34,507 bases of DNA from Reticulitermes lucifugus (taxonomy: Eukaryota; Arthropoda; Insecta; Blattodea; Rhinotermitidae): positions 13,676 through 48,182 of the forward strand of contig JAKCWW010002930.1 of assembly GCA_026260175.1 (NCBI GenBank), written 5' to 3'. A program made the translations under genes and the position numbers. Within the stretch, counting starts at the first letter, position 1. Each line of letters opens with the position of its first letter. This document shows positions 31,601 to 34,507 of the stretch, one piece after another. The notes beneath the pieces were generated by a model. That model ran no database searches. It saw only the letters and a list, made by a program, of their open reading frames with translations, and was not told where the DNA came from.

Positions 31601-34185
31601 GTTTCAAAAGGAATCAACTTAAGGTTGACTGGAAACAGTAATAAGATGAAAGAAGAACATCAGAACCCTTACAGTATTAATAAGAAGAGCATGATCAGGC
31701 CACTGCCAAGTGTTTAAAGGCCAGATAATTGAGTCACTTAAATGAGGAGTAACATGCATTTTCAATTGAAGAAACATACACTTCTTTTTAATGGATACAG
31801 AAATAAAACATCAGAGTATATTTAGACATTTATATACTTAAGCTATGATAATTTCTTGGTTAACTAGTTCAAAGTCAACTGCACTAATTATCCAAAAGTG
31901 ACATTTTATATTGAACACAAACTTACACTAACTTATCTTAATTGTTGGTAGCCATAGCCTGAAAGCCTTTAAATATATTTGGTACTGCTGGACACTCACA
32001 AGAACAAGTTTGACCTTGACAGTGGTGGTGCAGTTGGTGATCAGGCCATTAGAAGTTTATGACCAGTAACTGAAATATTCCAGTTACAGATATGCGGAAG
32101 TGCTGTTGTGTCTTGATCGTGCAAGTTATTACTTTACTTTCTGTTGTCTTCTGTGTGGTTAGAGCTGCATAGATACAGTGACAGAGATTTATGTTTTTGC
32201 CAAGACCTAGAAGTTTTCTTTGAAAGGTTAGCCCGGAGATAAGGGGCCCTACCCACACTATCAAGGTCAAAGCTGTTCTTGTCAGCTGAGGACAGTTCAA
32301 TACACACTACACACATTCCTGCAACTACTTTTAGTATGAGTGAGTTCACTAGTTATGCTGCTCTAGCCATGTATTGTATAATAAATATTTTCAGGGTCCT
32401 CCTGGTGAAATTGGTACCCCAGGTCTACTGGGACCTCCAGGTATTATGGGAAGTCCAGGGTACCCAGGAGAACCTGGTCGTGCTGGTCCACCAGGTAAAG
32501 CATTTTGGTTAGCTCTTGAGTTCTAAAATTGTCAAAATACAGCTGAAGGTCTCTGCCACATTTATGACTACTCTATTTTTGTAGGTGATGGAAATATCTT
32601 TATTGGCTTTATTTGAAATATGAACAGACAGTTTGCACATAAAGTTCCTGACTTGAAAGCCTTTCAATTTTGAAGGGCGCTGGGTGTGTGAGAGAGAAGT
32701 ACAGTAGCAGTTGTGATATACAGCAGGTCTGGGACCAGAGGGTGGCCAGGTATTGTCATTTTCCATATATTAGAATGCTATAAGTAATGTGTGCCAATCC
32801 CAGTGGCCACACGATCTAAGGTGTGGGTCTGCAGCCACTCACTCACTGGGATTGTGGGTTCGAATCCCGCCGGGGGCATGGATGTCTGTCTGTTGTGAGT
32901 GTTGTGTATTGTCAGGAAGAGGTCTCTGTGTCGGGCTGATCACTCATCCAGAGGAGCCCTACCAAGTGTGGTGTGTCTAGCTGAGTGTGATCATGAAGCT
33001 TCAATAATGAGGAGGCCCTGGTCCACTAGGGGCTGTTGTGCCATGGAAGAAAAAAAGTAACGTGTCTTAATGTACGTAGCAGCCTTGTGGACAGCCTAAA
33101 CCATTTGTCACTTGATATGGTGCCTTTTAATCTGTGATGCACTTGTCATCACTCCTTACATAGCATCGTATATATATGGTCTAAGAAAACCAGCAAGACA
33201 CCAGTATTTCACTCTTGTAATAATCATATTTACAATAGTTTGTTGAAGTTAAAAACTTTTTAACACAATATAGTTAAAGGAAAAGTTTGTAGATGTTTTA
33301 ATAAGATACATTTCAGTGGTAATGTAAAGACTAACCTATACCAAACACTATAAATATGACAAGTAATACAAGAGAAAACTACTGAAATTTTAACTATATA
33401 ATCAGTAATGTATGAACTAATGCAGACTTTATTAATTTAACATGGAAACCTTGTGTAATTGTGCATTCCATGAAGATGTTGGTCATGCAGCACCAAAACA
33501 TGTTGCAATAAAATGTGGGTGCCATTTATACTAATTTATGTGTACCTGTATGGTTTTTATTTGATAATTATTTTATTTATTTATTATGGTATTTCTCCAG
33601 ACTCATACACACACACACACTACTATGTCAGAGCTGACGAAGCCTTGAACAAGTGTCAATTGTATGATAATATCACTGGAAGGTGATCCTGTCATACTAC
33701 CATGCCATATTGTGGGGGAGGGGGGGTTATATTTTATATATAACTCGGAGCAGCAAAATCTGAGTGACATCTGTATGTGGCAGATAGTATTGAGGGACTG
33801 TAGCCTGTATTACTCATTTCAGCATTGCAATATTGCAGTATTCAGCCTGGGGAACACTCAGTTCATAACTGATGAAGGTTAAGTGTACAGACTTCACAAC
33901 CTTTTTGGCCTATTTTCATTGACACAGACGTGTGTGTACACATTCAGGCAATACATTTAACTGCACATAATACTTGGAGTAATGTCTTGTGTTTCTCAGG
34001 GCCACCAGGTTTGGGTGCTGAATCAGGTGAACAGGGAAGACCTGGTCTTAATGGGCAGCCAGGAAAGCCAGGAAGACGAGGCCAGAAGGGAGCTCCAGGT
34101 TTCTATGGTCCTGATGGGCCAAATGGAATACCAGGACGACCTGGTGTTGTAATCCCAGGTGTTAAAGGAATGCCAGGTTTTCCAG
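1438..34185 (+). CDS. Type IV collagen alpha chain, internal part (16 exons, both ends outside window)
   Basis: Joined exons: 1438-1602, 6240-6401, 8344-8540, 11755-11888, 13279-13394, 15987-16180, 18061-18267, 21153-21258, 23786-23965, 24547-24662, 25749-25839, 28925-29082, 30624-30822, 31397-31596, 32395-32494, 34000-34185. The 2511 bases give 837 codons with no stop. Of the 15 junctions, 8 are phase 1 (mostly splitting a Gly codon), 6 phase 0 (before Gly) and 1 phase 2. Exon sizes are irregular (91-207 bp), unlike the 54-bp scheme of fibrillar collagen genes. The product is a secreted chain that trimerises and builds the basement-membrane network; frequent Gly-X-Y interruptions, a Cys-X-X-Cys pair and Lys-Gly-rich triplets fit type IV. 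The 7S and NC1 domains are not here. A Cys pair inside the helix recalls alpha-1-type chains, while the triplets after it resemble alpha-2; the subtype is unresolved. An exon could be hidden in the 16420-17150 gap. Confidence 0.93.
1603..3580 (+). other. Intron 1, first part: no clear element
   Basis: AT-rich sequence with only short reading frames that show no recognisable protein. Around 2955-3125 there are degenerate pieces ('gagaagacttgaatcttcaaa', 'cagtccttcaaaa') that resemble ends of the MITE-like family found further right, too decayed for a firm call. Confidence 0.45.
3585..4000 (-). repeat. Degenerate dispersed repeat
   Basis: Two overlapping minus-strand frames (3929-3585 and 4000-3758) contain '[12 protein letters not shown]' and 'FRQMP', phrases that I associate with a common degenerate interspersed repeat in insect genomes. 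Attribution rests on memory of such repeats and is uncertain; no gene is claimed. Confidence 0.35.
4464..4530. repeat. TG/CA microsatellite
   Basis: A tgtgtg run, cacatgcgcacacatgtaca, then acacacac. The reading frame through it (minus, CVCVCVC) is an artefact. Confidence 0.85.
4840..4970 (+). mobile_element. SINE family B, degenerate 3' part
   Basis: Contains 'ggggcccagccagcctcct' and 'ggccatggcatgaagctaac', which align with the bodies of the better copies at 8700-8850, 20640-20800 and (reverse) 22800-23010. The tRNA-like head is not recognisable here. Confidence 0.5.
5150..5420 (+). repeat. Dispersed repeat family R, copy 1
   Basis: The stretch from 'ggcattctttatgaagta' through 'tccatctgtctgtgacctag' and 'gaagtttgatgtaggag' aligns base by base with 29650-29905, in the same orientation. 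No protein coding is visible. It probably belongs to a longer interspersed element also represented at 5700-6060. Confidence 0.6.
5700..6060 (+). repeat. Repeat family R, further part, with nested tandem repeat
   Basis: The stretch 'aatttctgtccacac' to 'cataatgctgtggaac' and 'cattgtgaggttcatgg'-like sequence matches 30320-30415 in order and orientation. The tandem repeat at 5862-5963 is embedded in it. Confidence 0.5.
5862..5963. repeat. 34-bp tandem repeat, three units
   Basis: Units start at 5862, 5896 and 5930 with 'ttggtgcactg' and end 'ataggggcacaaa'. The few differences between units point to a recent origin. Confidence 0.9.
6240..6401 (+). CDS. Collagen IV exon 2 of window
   Basis: Acceptor atcttgcag and donor AAAG|gtaaga bound 162 bases (54 codons, phase 1 to 1). 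It completes the break (AENG) and then runs as unbroken triplets: [45 protein letters not shown]. The lysine- and arginine-rich triplets ([10 protein letters not shown]) are typical of type IV chains, where Y-position Lys is often hydroxylated and glycosylated. Confidence 0.93.
6402..7070 (+). other. Intron 2, first part: no element recognised
   Basis: AT-rich sequence after the exon 2 donor with no reading frame, RNA or repeat that I can identify. Confidence 0.55.
7075..7235. mobile_element. Palindromic MITE-like element with perfect 45-bp arms
   Basis: Positions 7110-7154 are exactly complementary to 7167-7211, with a 12-base spacer. The outer part 'gagggtttcacagcggtgt' is shared with the other family members (8930, 11985, 12550, 14098, 20340, 25900). 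No transposase is encoded, so the family is non-autonomous. This copy is shorter than the others, lacking their central 'gggtcaagcagtcc' segment. Confidence 0.85.
7240..8343 (+). other. Intron 2, second part: no element recognised
   Basis: Contains no convincing coding or RNA signal. The minus-strand frame 7619-7401 (72 codons) has no recognisable protein and is taken as chance. Confidence 0.5.
8344..8540 (+). CDS. Collagen IV exon 3 of window
   Basis: Acceptor ttctgtacag and donor AAG|gtatgt bound 197 bases, phase 1 in and phase 0 out. After [13 protein letters not shown] comes a double interruption (RIIYP, then QQIL and VQE between glycines), followed by a charged stretch [10 protein letters not shown] and Pro-rich triplets [10 protein letters not shown]. 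The interruption contains hydrophobic residues, as is common in type IV breaks. Confidence 0.93.
8598..8870 (+). mobile_element. SINE family B
   Basis: Starts 'caggatggcagatgggccgg', has a degenerate B box ('tgtttcaattcc') and continues with 'ccagactgcat', 'ccagcctcctgtttaatggg' and 'cccgggtgtaaagtggg'. The same order of blocks recurs at 20570-20830 and on the minus strand at 22800-23040. tRNA-derived head, sense to the collagen gene. Confidence 0.65.
8925..9165. mobile_element. MITE-like palindromic element, full-length diverged copy
   Basis: The left arm 'ttctgggatgtgacgctgtg' mirrors the right 'cagcatcacatctgagaag'. The centre has the inverted pair 'atcatagtgccttcatctt' and 'aggcactatgatc' around 'gggtcagacagt'. 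It is the same family as 7075 and 11985. Confidence 0.75.
9394..10970 (+). pseudogene. mariner (Tc1/mariner superfamily) transposase pseudogene
   Basis: ATG at 9394 opens [18 protein letters not shown], the mariner N-terminal helix. The frame 9566-10078 then holds [14 protein letters not shown] and [15 protein letters not shown] (helix-turn-helix region). [10 protein letters not shown] (near 10125), LHHDVY (near 10395) and HLVPCDFF (near 10515) carry the three Asp positions of the DDD catalytic triad, now in different frames. The C-terminal [11 protein letters not shown] is near 10940-10970. Stops, frameshifts and foreign inserts near 9460-9725 and 10640-10850 break it. Non-functional; I did not locate its terminal inverted repeats. 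Confidence 0.85.
11455..11600 (+). mobile_element. Penelope-like element end with hammerhead-like motif
   Basis: Contains CTGAGGA (11494-11500), a perfect 6-bp helix (11502-11507 with 11515-11520) and GAAA (11521-11524), the order of a hammerhead core. The phrase 'gaatgtttttacaa' occurs on both sides (about 11459 and 11575). No reverse transcriptase is visible, so it is a fragment. It lies about 230 bases upstream of the exon 4 acceptor. Confidence 0.5.
11494..11535 (+). ncRNA. Hammerhead-ribozyme-like core (degenerate), sense orientation
   Basis: CUGANGA is satisfied by CTGAGGA; helix II GGGGAC/GUCCCC pairs perfectly; GAAA follows directly. One extra U separates A9 from helix II, as in the other copies of this window. 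A possible C-G helix III pair and a GUA cleavage triplet follow, but helix I is poor. Activity is doubtful. Confidence 0.35.
11755..11888 (+). CDS. Collagen IV exon 4 of window, with longest interruption
   Basis: Acceptor gttgacag|GG and donor CG|gtaagc bound 134 bases, phase 0 in and phase 2 out. It reads [16 protein letters not shown], then GENGTFG (an N-G-T glycosylation sequon), GYKG, and the longest break in the window, [11 protein letters not shown], leading into [10 protein letters not shown]. The terminal Arg codon is split with exon 5 and is the only phase-2 junction. There is no Met in frame, so ORF callers miss this exon. The RGD at the edge of a non-helical segment is a candidate cell-adhesion site (inference). 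Confidence 0.9.
11975..12225. mobile_element. MITE-like palindromic element, diverged copy
   Basis: Left end 'ttaggttctcacagcggtgt', arm 'ctcttgggatgtgacatg', centre 'gggtcaagcagtcca' mirrored by 'tggactgtttggtcctgaag', right arm 'catcaaatcccaggggactt'. It starts about 90 bases after the exon 4 donor. The plus-strand frames 11874-12056 and 12075-12266 run through it and are not genes. Confidence 0.75.
12592..12727. repeat. 34-bp tandem repeat, four units
   Basis: Units start at 12592, 12626, 12660 and 12694, each 'gtgcctactgtgacaggatg' plus a gttatgttgttgggt end. It is an internal expansion of one MITE arm. Confidence 0.9.
12795..12942. mobile_element. Small hairpin element flanked by 13-bp direct repeats
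   Basis: 'atcattcttcttg' occurs at 12795-12807 and again at 12930-12942. Between them, 12808-12929 contains 'gggctagcagccatgt' and its near-exact complement 'acgtggctgctagccc' around a further inverted centre ('ggtggtaaaac' / 'attctacca'). This looks like an insertion with target-site duplication. No coding capacity. Confidence 0.75.
13279..13394 (+). CDS. Collagen IV exon 5 of window
   Basis: Acceptor gggttacag|A and donor AAG|gtgagt bound 116 bases. The first base completes the split Arg codon; the last is the first base of a Gly codon. It reads [19 protein letters not shown], an interruption HFSMEIM, then [12 protein letters not shown]. The acidic triplets at the start differ from the basic ones in exon 2. 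Confidence 0.92.
13395..14095 (+). other. Intron 5, first part: no element recognised
   Basis: The reading frames that run out of exon 5 into this stretch (to 13510 and 13664) are read-through of the donor and show no collagen or other domain. AT-rich, no RNA signal. Confidence 0.55.
14095..14268. mobile_element. MITE-like element, strongly decayed copy
   Basis: 'ttgaggttctcacggtgcag' matches the family end; 'ttctggaatgtggcactatg' and 'tagcatcatatcagagaata' are decayed arms. The centre is largely different. Confidence 0.55.
14270..14640. repeat. About 55-bp minisatellite, six to seven units
   Basis: Each unit reads approximately 'agacagtgtcaactattaca' followed by ctgttagatattcttacaacacatgtaatctaatt in pieces. 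'cactgttag' recurs at about 14291, 14346, 14401, 14457, 14534 and 14591. Every unit contains ACAGTGT and its complement ACACTGT eight bases apart, a small hairpin. The array resumes at 15866. Confidence 0.88.
14733..14772 (-). ncRNA. Hammerhead-like core, left arm, inactivated
   Basis: Read on the minus strand: helix I AAGC/GCUU pairs perfectly, CUGAUGA intact, helix II GGUCC/GGACC perfect. The conserved GAAA is AAAA and the cleavage triplet is GUG, which is not cleavable. It is the partner of the copy at 15775-15814. Confidence 0.45.
15775..15814 (+). ncRNA. Hammerhead-like core, right arm, sense to collagen gene
   Basis: CUGAUGA (15779-15785), extra U, helix II GGUCC/GGAAC with one mismatch around AAGG, GAAA (15801-15804), a two-base loop C-AU-G and a GUA triplet (15808-15810). 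Helix I AAGC/ACUU has a mismatch next to the core. It sits in intron 5, about 175 bases upstream of exon 6. Weak activity at most. Confidence 0.4.
15866..15986. repeat. 55-bp minisatellite, continuation up to the exon 6 acceptor
   Basis: Two further units ('gacagtgtcaaccgttacac', 'gacagtgttgactgttacac') follow the foldback element. The last one runs into the splice site: 'tgtaatctcttcacag' of the intron end aligns with 'tgtaatctaattagacag' of the unit. Confidence 0.8.
15987..16180 (+). CDS. Collagen IV exon 6 of window
   Basis: Acceptor tctcttcacag|GG and donor TCT|gtaagt bound 194 bases, phase 1 in and phase 0 out. It reads [26 protein letters not shown], a short break LVTT, then [16 protein letters not shown] and [12 protein letters not shown]. 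Tandem arrays flank it on both sides: one runs to its acceptor and another starts about 80 bases after its donor. Confidence 0.93.
16259..16419. repeat. 30-bp tandem repeat running into an assembly gap
   Basis: Five full copies plus part of a sixth of a unit starting 'tggtacagtcaccatctgtc' and ending atgaatgtaa. Because 30 is a multiple of 3, reading frames stay open through it on both strands; none is a gene. Confidence 0.92.
16420..17150. other. Assembly gap (731 N)
   Basis: All bases are N. Different tandem arrays flank it (30-bp left, 33-bp right), which is a likely reason for assembly failure. The intron content here is unknown and could include an exon. Confidence 0.99.
17151..17612. 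repeat. 33-bp tandem repeat, fourteen units after the gap
   Basis: Units step exactly 33 bases from 17151 to 17580. Two variants occur: A with 'ggttgacataatg' and B with 'ggtttacttaatg'. From the eighth unit on they alternate strictly (ABABABA), i.e. a 66-bp higher-order unit. The long minus-strand frame (17665 to 16217) through this array, with an 11-residue [15 protein letters not shown] repeat, is an artefact of the unit length. Confidence 0.95.
17613..18060 (+). other. End of intron 6: no element recognised
   Basis: Unremarkable AT-rich sequence ending in a T-rich tract and the acceptor at 18060. The minus-strand frame 18195-17959 overlaps exon 7 and is a shadow. Confidence 0.55.
18061..18267 (+). 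CDS. Collagen IV exon 7 of window
   Basis: Acceptor gttgttttag|GGG and donor CCT|gtaagt bound 207 bases (69 codons, phase 0 to 0), the longest exon here. It reads [13 protein letters not shown], a break LGILN, then [16 protein letters not shown] and continuous triplets to GLAGLNGLP. It holds an RGD inside regular helix (SRGDIG). A phase 0 to 0 exon could sit in the gap upstream without disturbing the frame. Confidence 0.92.
18296..18348. repeat. GTTTA-rich simple repeat
   Basis: Imperfect run of 'gtttagttcagtttagttta' type sequence just after the exon 7 donor. Confidence 0.7.
18687..19330 (-). pseudogene. hAT-family transposase C-terminal remnant
   Basis: The minus-strand frame 19016-18687 reads KISQFFTIP, then [24 protein letters not shown] and [15 protein letters not shown]. 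This order matches the hAT C-terminal dimerisation region (ERxFSLM-x-W-x-RN, then KYxW). Further upstream on the minus strand, [20 protein letters not shown] is readable with intervening stops. The conserved ER before FSLM is lost (TKQIFPLM). A dead fragment, antisense to the host gene; domesticated function is not supported. Confidence 0.65.
19340..20335 (+). other. Intron 7, middle: no element recognised
   Basis: AT-rich with a short (ta)n run near 20130. The frame 20092-19886 (minus, 68 codons) shows no recognisable protein. Confidence 0.5.
20338..20510. mobile_element. MITE-like palindromic element
   Basis: Left end 'ttttgaggttttcacagtgg', arm 'gtgatgcgatgttgctgagt', centre 'cctgatgttttgaagg', mirrored by 'gaacatcaggcaccactttg', 'agcaatgcagcatcacatca'. 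Same family as 7075. Confidence 0.75.
20570..20830 (+). mobile_element. SINE family B
   Basis: Starts 'ggccaggatagcatagtcca'. It continues with 'gaggcccacccagcctcgtg', 'gtgggtaacagctctc', 'gggggtaaagtggattgg' and 'ccccctctagtgccaag', in the same order as the other family B copies. The ORFs on the minus strand here are shadows. Confidence 0.7.
21153..21258 (+). CDS. Collagen IV exon 8 of window
   Basis: Acceptor gtgtgcttcag|GG and donor AGAG|gtaaat bound 106 bases, phase 0 in and phase 1 out. It reads [15 protein letters not shown], with a short break, then [19 protein letters not shown]. The hydrophobic run LPGLIGIF is unusual for helix but keeps Gly every third residue. Confidence 0.9.
21357..21523. 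mobile_element. Penelope-like inverted repeat with two decayed hammerhead-like motifs
   Basis: The left arm (about 21357-21412) and the right arm (about 21467-21523) are inverted copies ('ctccatatccatcatcaggg' against 'cccgatgatggagactgaag'). The left on the minus strand has CUGAUGA but disrupted helix II; the right has CCGAUGA. It starts about 100 bases after the exon 8 donor. Confidence 0.55.
21870..22060 (+). mobile_element. Decayed SINE-like fragment
   Basis: 'aggtcctagatttgaatctc' resembles a mutated pol III B box in SINE context. The preceding 'attctacag' mimics a splice acceptor, but the sequence after it is not collagen. Weak. Confidence 0.3.
22076..22104. repeat. (ATTC)n microsatellite
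   Basis: Five tandem cattc-type units. Confidence 0.9.
22389..22690. repeat. 23-bp tandem repeat, about thirteen units
   Basis: Unit 'gtgacagcatgctccctaca' plus tat, with variants 'gatccctacacat' and 'gtggcagcatg'. The plus-strand frame 22440-22640 through it is an artefact. Confidence 0.93.
22795..23045 (-). mobile_element. SINE family B, minus strand, best-preserved copy
   Basis: Read on the minus strand: 'ggccaggatagcatagtcaa' start, then 'ccagactggccctggggccc', 'ccgggtctctttcccggggg', 'ggcatggcattgaccaccca' and 'ccatctagcaccaaactta'. Its GC-rich body stands out from the AT-rich intron. Confidence 0.75.
23068..23495. mobile_element. Penelope-like foldback element, about 150-bp arms
   Basis: The left arm (about 23072-23222) and the right arm (about 23345-23490) are inverted copies: 'ccttatctcttcaagaacta' against 'tagttcttgaagagataagg'. 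The centre contains [21 protein letters not shown] (plus strand), which has the flavour of a Penelope-like accessory segment, not a demonstrated match. Possible flanking duplication 'gtatacaaatca' / 'gtacacaaatca'. The outer parts carry hammerhead-like motifs. Confidence 0.65.
23130..23170 (-). ncRNA. Hammerhead-like ribozyme with all core positions intact
   Basis: On the minus strand: helix I AGGC/GCCU (4 bp), core CUGACGA, one extra U, helix II GGCUU/AAGCC (5 bp perfect), GAAA, a minimal helix III (A-U and C-G closing a UU loop) and the cleavage triplet GUC. This is the order of a type I hammerhead. Penelope-like elements are known to carry hammerheads with very short helix III. The extra U before helix II is unusual and may weaken it. 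The inverted copy at 23394-23432 has lost the core (CUGACAG). Confidence 0.55.
23786..23965 (+). CDS. Collagen IV exon 9 of window
   Basis: Acceptor ttgcttctag|GA and donor CCAG|gtaagt bound 180 bases, phase 1 to 1. It reads [32 protein letters not shown], then [10 protein letters not shown], a one-residue slip in register, and [20 protein letters not shown] content is higher than in neighbouring introns. Confidence 0.93.
24190..24290 (-). mobile_element. Penelope-like end fragment with degenerate hammerhead-like motif
   Basis: On the minus strand: 'ccttgaagatggtcttacag' then 'gcccaaacatgtcacagg'. It has the order of the other motifs (helix II GGUCU/AGGCC, C-AU-G, GUC) but CUGANGA has an extra base and GAAA is CAAA. 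Single copy, no inverted partner seen. Confidence 0.4.
24547..24662 (+). CDS. Collagen IV exon 10 of window
   Basis: Acceptor ctttttcag|GC and donor AAG|gtaagt bound 116 bases, phase 1 in and phase 0 out. Uninterrupted triplets: [35 protein letters not shown]. It carries an RGD in regular helix (ERGDFG). Confidence 0.92.
24910..25070 (-). mobile_element. SINE family B, decayed minus-strand fragment
   Basis: 'ctccatctgctttacccatg' then 'gggaaaagctccag' and 'tgaatgggagactgg' align with the 22800-23010 copy ('gctttacccccgggaaagag'). Confidence 0.4.
25230..25665. mobile_element. Two MITE-like end fragments
   Basis: 'cccagaagacaggaatcttc' near 25275 and 'atcccaggtgatatgaatcc' followed by 'cactgtgagaacccgaaacc' near 25600-25650 match right ends of the family at 7075-7225. 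Centres and left arms are missing or decayed. Confidence 0.45.
25749..25839 (+). CDS. Collagen IV exon 11 of window
   Basis: Acceptor aatgcttcag|GG and donor CCAG|gtgaga bound 91 bases, the shortest exon, phase 0 in and phase 1 out. It reads [16 protein letters not shown], a break ESTFS, then GPKGEAGEP. The fourth RGD of the window is here (PRGDPG). Confidence 0.91.
25895..26090. mobile_element. MITE-like palindromic element
   Basis: 'tagataggtagtcagttact' is mirrored by 'gtaactaactacctatcaac'; 'ggtcccatctt'-type sequence mirrors 'aaagatgggaccgata' around 'gggtcttgaccc'. The arms differ from the main family in the middle, so it may be a subfamily. It starts about 55 bases after the exon 11 donor. 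Confidence 0.65.
26095..27255 (+). other. Intron 11, middle: diffuse repeat traces only
   Basis: Around 26360-26570, 'ctgtctatctgtcc', 'acgaaatttcatatttgcc' and 'taatatttcaccatgtttcc' resemble parts of repeat family R (29650-30440). The rest shows nothing recognisable. A short open stretch at 26562-26605 looks exon-like but has the wrong phase. Confidence 0.4.
27260..28755 (-). pseudogene. Ty3/gypsy-type retrotransposon relic, internally deleted, with nested SINE
   Basis: Minus-strand order: a gag-end frame (28751-28419), a retropepsin-like segment (28446-28205: AFLVNTS at the place of the active-site motif, then [17 protein letters not shown]), a SINE, then [20 protein letters not shown]. 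Next comes an integrase C-terminal segment ([28 protein letters not shown] near 27550-27660) and an end [13 protein letters not shown]. Reverse transcriptase, RNase H and the integrase core are absent, so a large internal deletion joined protease to the integrase end. The active-site Asp is lost. Dead; antisense to the collagen gene. Confidence 0.75.
27890..28192 (-). mobile_element. tRNA-derived SINE (family A), complete, inserted in the gypsy relic
   Basis: 'ttctgacagtgg' at 27878-27889 is repeated at 28193-28204, giving a 12-bp target-site duplication around 303 bases. On the minus strand it starts with the tRNA-like head (A box 'cagttggttgaggca', B box 'ggtcgattcc'), the same as at 1-80, followed by a body of about 215 bases. 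The gypsy protein frame resumes on the other side, confirming the insertion. Confidence 0.85.
28925..29082 (+). CDS. Collagen IV exon 12 of window
   Basis: Acceptor caatgttgcag|GT and donor CCG|gtaagt bound 158 bases, phase 1 in and phase 0 out. It reads [23 protein letters not shown], a break KVING that includes an N-G-S glycosylation sequon, then [13 protein letters not shown] and GLPGLP. There is no in-frame Met near the start, so it is easily missed by ORF finders. Confidence 0.92.
29083..29640 (+). other. Intron 12, first part: no element recognised
   Basis: AT-rich sequence with no coding or repeat signal I can support. Confidence 0.5.
29645..30440 (+). repeat. Dispersed repeat family R, copy 2
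   Basis: The first 260 bases align with 5150-5420 ('tccatctgtgacctagta', 'gaaattcattgtatggg'). The segment 30320-30415 ('aatttctgttcatattta', 'gctgcacataattatgttgg') aligns with 5965-6050. Together they suggest one longer element with two blocks in the same order. Plus-strand frames at 30066 and 30341 show no recognisable protein. Confidence 0.55.
30624..30822 (+). CDS. Collagen IV exon 13 of window
   Basis: Acceptor tatgttttaag|GG and donor CCAG|gtaaag bound 199 bases, phase 0 in and phase 1 out. It is 66 codons of uninterrupted Gly-X-Y from [13 protein letters not shown] through [13 protein letters not shown] to [12 protein letters not shown], the longest perfect helix segment in one exon here. 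The acceptor ends in AAG rather than CAG. Confidence 0.91.
30823..31396 (+). other. Intron 13: no element recognised
   Basis: 574 bases without a recognised repeat or RNA. The donor read-through frame ends at 30911. Confidence 0.55.
31397..31596 (+). CDS. Collagen IV exon 14 of window
   Basis: Acceptor gtctttcag|GT and donor CTG|gtatgt bound 200 bases, phase 1 in and phase 0 out. It reads [26 protein letters not shown], an interruption YKQFAP, then [13 protein letters not shown] and GVPGLPGKL. The break holds two aromatic residues and sits between regular triplets. Confidence 0.92.
31975..32295. repeat. Fragments related to the 85-430 sequence, in both orientations
   Basis: Plus-strand 'gaacaagtttgaccttgaca' and 'gaagtttatgaccagtaact' match the minus strand of 85-180. 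Further on, 'atcaaggtcaaagctgttct' is the opposite orientation (compare 'ccaaggtcaaagctgttc' near 150). The reading frame is not preserved. Confidence 0.5.
32395..32494 (+). CDS. Collagen IV exon 15 of window
   Basis: Acceptor atattttcag|GG and donor CCAG|gtaaag bound 100 bases, phase 0 in and phase 1 out. Uninterrupted, Pro-rich triplets: [35 protein letters not shown]. Confidence 0.91.
32793..33054 (+). mobile_element. tRNA-derived SINE (family C) with target-site duplication
   Basis: Perfect B box 'ggttcgaatcc' near 32850, an A-box-like segment 'tggccacacgatctaagg' and an A-rich 3' end (gaagaaaaaa). 'aagtaatgtgt' (32782-32792) and 'aagtaacgtgt' (33055-33065) flank it, an 11-bp duplication with one mismatch. 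Different from families A and B. Sense to the collagen gene. Confidence 0.8.
33066..33999 (+). other. End of intron 15: no element recognised apart from a short (CA)n
   Basis: AT-rich; a short acacacacac run lies near 33608. The 72-codon plus frame at 33664-33882 shows no recognisable protein. Confidence 0.5.
34000..34185 (+). CDS. Collagen IV exon 16 of window (last seen)
   Basis: Acceptor gtgtttctcag|GG and donor CCAG|gtaagc bound 186 bases, phase 1 to 1. It reads GPPG, a short break LGAES, then [36 protein letters not shown], a break VVIP, and GVKGMPGFP. The donor shows that the gene continues beyond the window. Confidence 0.92.
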
Positions 34186-34240
34186 GTAAGCACTCATTTG
34201 CTTCATGCATGAAATATATACGTTAGATCTGTGTTTAAAG

Positions 34241-34507
34241 CACAGTTGAGCACCAGCTGCCATTTAGTGCTGGGAGATAGTGTTCAATTCAGCAGCAACT
34301 GACATTTAGTGCTGGGAGATAGTGTTCAATTGAGCAGCAACTGACATTTAGTGCTGGGAGGTAGTGTTCAGTTGTTTAGTTGAGCAGCAACTGACATTTA
34401 GTGCTGGGATATAGTGTTCACTTGTTCAGTTGAGCAGCAACTGACATTTAGTGCTGGGAGATAGTGTTCAATTCAGCAGCAACTGACATTTAGTGCTGGG
34501 AGATAGT
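34241..34507. repeat. 42-bp tandem array running off the window
   Basis: Unit 'cagcaactgacatttagtgc' followed by tgggagatagtgttcaattgag; about six copies, two with an added 10-base 'gttgttcagt'-type segment. It starts 55 bases after the exon 16 donor and is open-ended at the right edge. Confidence 0.92.

Noticed and set aside
32805..32880. tRNA gene on the plus strand
   Set aside because: Perfect B box, but it is followed by a SINE body and A-rich tail and flanked by an 11-bp duplication.

Overview
This is an AT-rich window from an animal nuclear genome, most likely an insect. It is dominated by one broken-up gene on the + strand: the middle of a type IV (basement-membrane) collagen alpha chain. 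I read 16 exons (1438-34185). Each is flanked by AG/GT splice signals, and every junction is phase-compatible, giving 2511 coding bases or 837 codons. The Gly-X-Y repeat is interrupted about 15 times, which is the signature of network collagens rather than fibrillar ones. The start of the gene (signal peptide, 7S region) and its end (NC1 domain) lie outside the window. I cannot decide from the sequence alone whether this is the alpha-1 or the alpha-2 (viking-like) chain, so no gene symbol is given.

The other roughly 93% is intron, packed with repeats. They include tRNA-derived SINEs of three kinds and a family of palindromic MITE-like elements sharing a core near 'ttctgggatgtgac'. There are also a mariner transposase pseudogene (9394-10970), a hAT transposase remnant (18687-19330), an internally deleted Ty3/gypsy relic with a nested SINE (27260-28755), and five loci of Penelope-like inverted repeats carrying hammerhead-ribozyme-like cores. 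At least eight tandem arrays (unit lengths 23 to about 55 bp) are present, and two of them flank a 731-base assembly gap in the intron after exon 6. The mix of mariner, hAT, gypsy, Penelope-like elements and many tRNA-SINEs with large introns suggests a large-genome insect; a cockroach or termite relative is my guess, not a demonstrated fact.

Layout: 1-1437 intron with a SINE end, an unidentified 107-aa reading frame and a 53-bp E-box-bearing array; exons 1-3 to 8540; mariner and MITEs up to exon 4; MITEs and tandem arrays around exons 4-6; gap and 33-bp array before exon 7; hAT remnant, SINEs and foldbacks between exons 7 and 9; closely spaced exons 9-11; gypsy relic before exon 12; exons 12-16; a 42-bp array running off the right end.

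The most notable signals are (a) the repeated hammerhead-like cores in Penelope-like foldbacks, one of them with every core position intact; (b) a tandem array whose unit aligns with the 3' splice site of exon 6 and which was split by a Penelope-like insertion; and (c) an RGD tripeptide within the longest collagen interruption.
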